A DNA stretch of 51,685 nucleotides from an uncultured Propionibacteriaceae bacterium (GTDB lineage Bacteria > Actinomycetota > Actinomycetes > Propionibacteriales > Propionibacteriaceae), in the NCBI GenBank assembly GCA_938012815.1, contig CALLVV010000025.1:1-51685 (forward strand). Direction: 5' to 3'. The translations under genes and the position numbers were made by a program. Positions 49,176 through 51,685 of this stretch are shown piece by piece. Under the pieces are notes generated by a model that ran no database searches, had not been told where the DNA came from, and was given only the letters and a program-made list of their open reading frames with translations. Positions within the stretch are counted from its first letter, which is position 1. Each line of letters starts with the position of its first letter.

Positions 49176-51685
49176 CTAGTGACTCGGCACGGCCCCGATG
49201 AGGTCGTGTGTTTCCGAGCCAAGCTCTGAAGACGCCAGCTGCTGTAGCTGGCCTGCTGTGCGGGTGCTGATCGGCAGGCCAAGGTAGGGTTGCTGGGACC
49301 GGTAGGCGTGCAAGGCCAACGCGACTCCGGCAGCACCGGTACCCAGATCGGAACTGAGACGGATCAACCCATCACCGATCACCAAGGTGTGCCCGTCATG
49401 CACGAGGAGGCTGTCGAGCAGCAGACCCGCCTGCCGGTCGGCTTCCGCCCGGTATTGATCTCCGGCGGCTGTCAGTGTGACCAGGATGCCGGCACGGCCA
49501 TGATCCAAGCCAGGGTAGACGTAGAAGGTGGAGGAGCAGGTCTTGATGATCCCGTCACGTTCCTGCGGGGTCAATACCGGGTCACCGGTGATGCGTTCGA
49601 GCGCCGAACCGACCAGCAGCAAACCCGCTGACCCCCAGTCGATGTAGGGAAGCACCCGGTTCTTGGAAGGGTCATCGACCATCAACTCACCAGTTGGGAT
49701 GGTGACGCACGCATCCAGATCCGCACGCAACCGAACCCTGGCCCTGGCAAGCGGTTCCTCGGCACCAGTGACGGCATGGGCGACCAAGTCCGTCAACGCC
49801 ACCCCGGTCAATCCCCAGAACAGTCCTCGACGACGACACAACGCAGTCCACGCCGACCCATCCGGGATGACGCAGGCATCCAGCCTGCGATACGCCGCAA
49901 CCGCCCGTTCTTCCAGCGCCGAGTCCCCAGCCGTTCTCGCGACCTCCAATGCGGCCAGAATCACTCCCGCCTGACCCGCACCCAGATCCAACCGACGCCG
50001 CCCCAAGGCTCGCTCAAGCGCTGTCCCCGCAGCGGCCACGGCATCCTGGTGTGCACCCACCTCGCTGAGCGTCAACGCAACCCCGGCCAAACCATTCAAC
50101 AACCCCGGCGCCTCCTGACCGGACCAGTCCTTGGCAGTCTTCCGCAACGCATCCACATCACGATCAGCAGGTTGGACACCAACACGCTGCTGGGCCAGGA
50201 CCACACCAGCACGCCCGGTCGTGATCACCTCGTGACCATACGTCGCAGGCTGGCCGATATCACCAGGAAAAGAGCCGTCAGCACTGAACTGCCGTGACCA
50301 CTCGATCCCACTCAACAACCCGGAAATCCCGGAATCCAGACTCAACGGCTGTGTTGGCACATCAACAGTGAAATCACTGGCTGTCACCGGACGAGTACCA
50401 GCGGCATACCGGCGCTCCACTATTTCCAGCTGCTCAGCTGCCCGTTCGCCGTAGAACTCACGAATCCTCTGACGACACCGATCCCAAAACTCCGGCGCCA
50501 CCGCCTCAATCTCAAAATCAACACAGTACAACACCATGATGCAACGAGCCACTGCAAACCAATCAGCCTGCACAGCATCCGCTGACTTGTCAGCACAATA
50601 CTCAAACACCCTGACACCGAGCTCACGCCTGGAATCCAGCCTACTGGCATCCTCCAGGTCAAGCATCGCCACAGTCCCATCATCAGAGACCATCACATTC
50701 CCGGGGTGAAGGTCACCAAATGCCCAACCACGCTGATGAATCTTTTCAACGATAGCGATGAGCTGCTCAACAATACCCACCGCCTGGCAGGAGTATTCCG
50801 CAGGATCATTTTCCTGCAAACGGTCATTGTATGACATCCAGGTTGTGAGGGATACGCCGGGAATATAGTCCACCTCCAAATAGCGATGCTCCCACGCCGT
50901 GAATGAACCCCGAAGCTGCTGCACACCCTTCACACCAACAAGATCACGCAACACCTCCTCCTCAGCCAGCTGACGCTGCAACGCACACCGATTCCGGCCA
51001 TCCAACCCGGCATGCGGCCTGGCCTCCCGCAGAATCCTGACCTCACCGTCAGGCAACTCTGCGCGATACACTCCACCCGCATTGCTGAAACTCAAGGGCT
51101 TGATGCTCACGAAGTCATCCAACCGGGACCGGCTTGACTGCTGCGACGCCTCGTAAGCCGGTCGAAGAACTTCTGGCACCTCTACACCATCAGGAATCAC
51201 GACACGCGGGTCACGATGATCAGGTATCAACCGCATACCACGAGGATCAACAATCGACTCGACCGGTTCATCATCCACATCAGGCACCCGCATACCAAGG
51301 ATCGCCCCGTACCGAACGAAAACAGGAGCATCCGGGGTGTATCGAAGATCGGATAGGATATACGGCCCATCCTGCCCCCTCAACGCATCGCCCAAGGCGG
51401 TCAGCAGCCTCCCCATCTGATCGTCATCATCGGGATAGATCGTGATGAACTTACCCGCCGCTCCACGAGCCCGATTCTTCGACGACGATTCGGTCAACTC
51501 AGCCAGCGTCGGCAAAAACTTGAAAGAAACGCCAGCATCCACACATATTTTGGTGGTCCGCGCCAAGGTCTCCACAGCACACTCGGGAGTAGCCGACACA
51601 TGGATCTTCCACCCTTGCATGCGCGGTTCCCAGTCGCGGGGCGTCCAGCCCTCCCAACCATTCCAGGACTGCACCAACCACCCAG
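49176..51685 (-). CDS. Class III lanthipeptide synthetase LanKC, 5' end beyond window
   Basis: The frame stays open to the right edge, so the true start is outside; 835 residues are visible (numbered here from the TTG codon at 51677). A lyase domain (1-190; WKIHVSATPECAVETLA, GAAGKFITIYP) lacks only its N-terminal tens of residues. The Ser/Thr kinase domain (about 190-400) has SNAGGVYRA, LREARPHAG, the catalytic loop GDLHPGN (Asp322) and LDLED (Asp340). The LanC-like cyclase domain (about 470-833; LLNGLAGVALTLSEVGAH, GLFWGLTGVALTDLVAHAV) lacks the Cys-Cys-His zinc ligands (WGSAGLL and LDHGRAG replace the WCHG/CHG types). The missing zinc ligands make it class III, not class IV. It phosphorylates and eliminates Ser/Thr of the precursor, then forms the rings. 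Confidence 0.95.
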   Translation of the reverse strand, partial: GWLVQSWNGWEGWTPRDWEPRMQGWKIHVSATPECAVETLARTTKICVDAGVSFKFLPTLAELTESSSKNRARGAAGKFITIYPDDDDQMGRLLTALGDALRGQDGPYILSDLRYTPDAPVFVRYGAILGMRVPDVDDEPVESIVDPRGMRLIPDHRDPRVVIPDGVEVPEVLRPAYEASQQSSRSRLDDFVSIKPLSFSNAGGVYRAELPDGEVRILREARPHAGLDGRNRCALQRQLAEEEVLRDLVGVKGVQQLRGSFTAWEHRYLEVDYIPGVSLTTWMSYNDRLQENDPAEYSCQAVGIVEQLIAIVEKIHQRGWAFGDLHPGNVMVSDDGTVAMLDLEDASRLDSRRELGVRVFEYCADKSADAVQADWFAVARCIMVLYCVDFEIEAVAPEFWDRCRQRIREFYGERAAEQLEIVERRYAAGTRPVTASDFTVDVPTQPLSLDSGISGLLSGIEWSRQFSADGSFPGDIGQPATYGHEVITTGRAGVVLAQQRVGVQPADRDVDALRKTAKDWSGQEAPGLLNGLAGVALTLSEVGAHQDAVAAAGTALERALGRRRLDLGAGQAGVILAALEVARTAGDSALEERAVAAYRRLDACVIPDGSAWTALCRRRGLFWGLTGVALTDLVAHAVTGAEEPLARARVRLRADLDACVTIPTGELMVDDPSKNRVLPYIDWGSAGLLLVGSALERITGDPVLTPQERDGIIKTCSSTFYVYPGLDHGRAGILVTLTAAGDQYRAEADRQAGLLLDSLLVHDGHTLVIGDGLIRLSSDLGTGAAGVALALHAYRSQQPYLGLPISTRTAGQLQQLASSELGSETHDLIGAVPSH

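Noticed and set aside
49176..51685. Class IV (LanL) synthetase
   Set aside because: The cyclase domain lacks the zinc-binding Cys and His motifs that LanL enzymes have; WGSAGLL and LDHGRAG stand in their place.

Overview
The window comes from a high-GC actinobacterium, most likely Propionibacteriales. Ribosomal protein sequences and order, GTG starts, ATGA overlaps, leaderless starts and TAnnnT -10 boxes support this; the genus is a guess. The backbone is the str/S10/spc ribosomal supercluster on the minus strand, read from high to low coordinates: rpsL-rpsG-fusA, tuf, rpsJ to rpsQ, rplN to rplO, secY-adk-map, infA, rpmJ and the start of rpsM.

This normally compact cluster is broken at five points by unrelated modules. 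Between fusA and tuf lie rpiB, a TIGR01777 epimerase-like gene, and an intact SEL1-repeat gene with decayed copies. Between tuf and rpsJ lie mscS, glnS, a DUF4112 gene, gltX, a polar amino acid (probably cystine) ABC importer, and an FtsX-type ABC exporter beside a NarL-type two-component system. Between rpsQ and rplN lie an OmpR-type two-component system with a second FtsX-type ABC system, a shortened ferritin gene and a membrane-anchored PQQ-propeller protein. Between rplO and secY lies a UDP-GlcNAc 2-epimerase. Between map and infA lie a DUF1707 gene and a YciI gene. Hairpin terminators and candidate promoters sit at most breaks, so each fragment appears to be its own transcription unit.

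The right end (44840-51685, minus strand) is a ribosomally synthesised peptide cluster just upstream of rpsL: a class III lanthipeptide synthetase (truncated by the window edge), a previously unlisted 41-residue precursor gene at 48968-49093, a stem-loop, an ABC exporter, and an S9 prolyl-oligopeptidase-like protease that probably removes the leader. The precursor core has two consecutive ten-residue Cys-Ser-x3-Ser-x3-Cys units.

The second striking element is at 28255-28520: a promoter, an apparently leaderless 27-codon ORF ending in a Cys-Arg-Cys-Ser-Cys run, and downstream an amino acid importer operon. The Cys codons can pair with the importer's Shine-Dalgarno sequence, which suggests cysteine-responsive control by ribosome stalling. 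Other points of interest are an iron-box-like site before the ferritin gene, duplicated upstream regions of SEL1-repeat genes, an inverted pair of REP-like repeats, and direct-repeat operator candidates before one ABC module. I saw no tRNA, rRNA, CRISPR array or insertion sequence.
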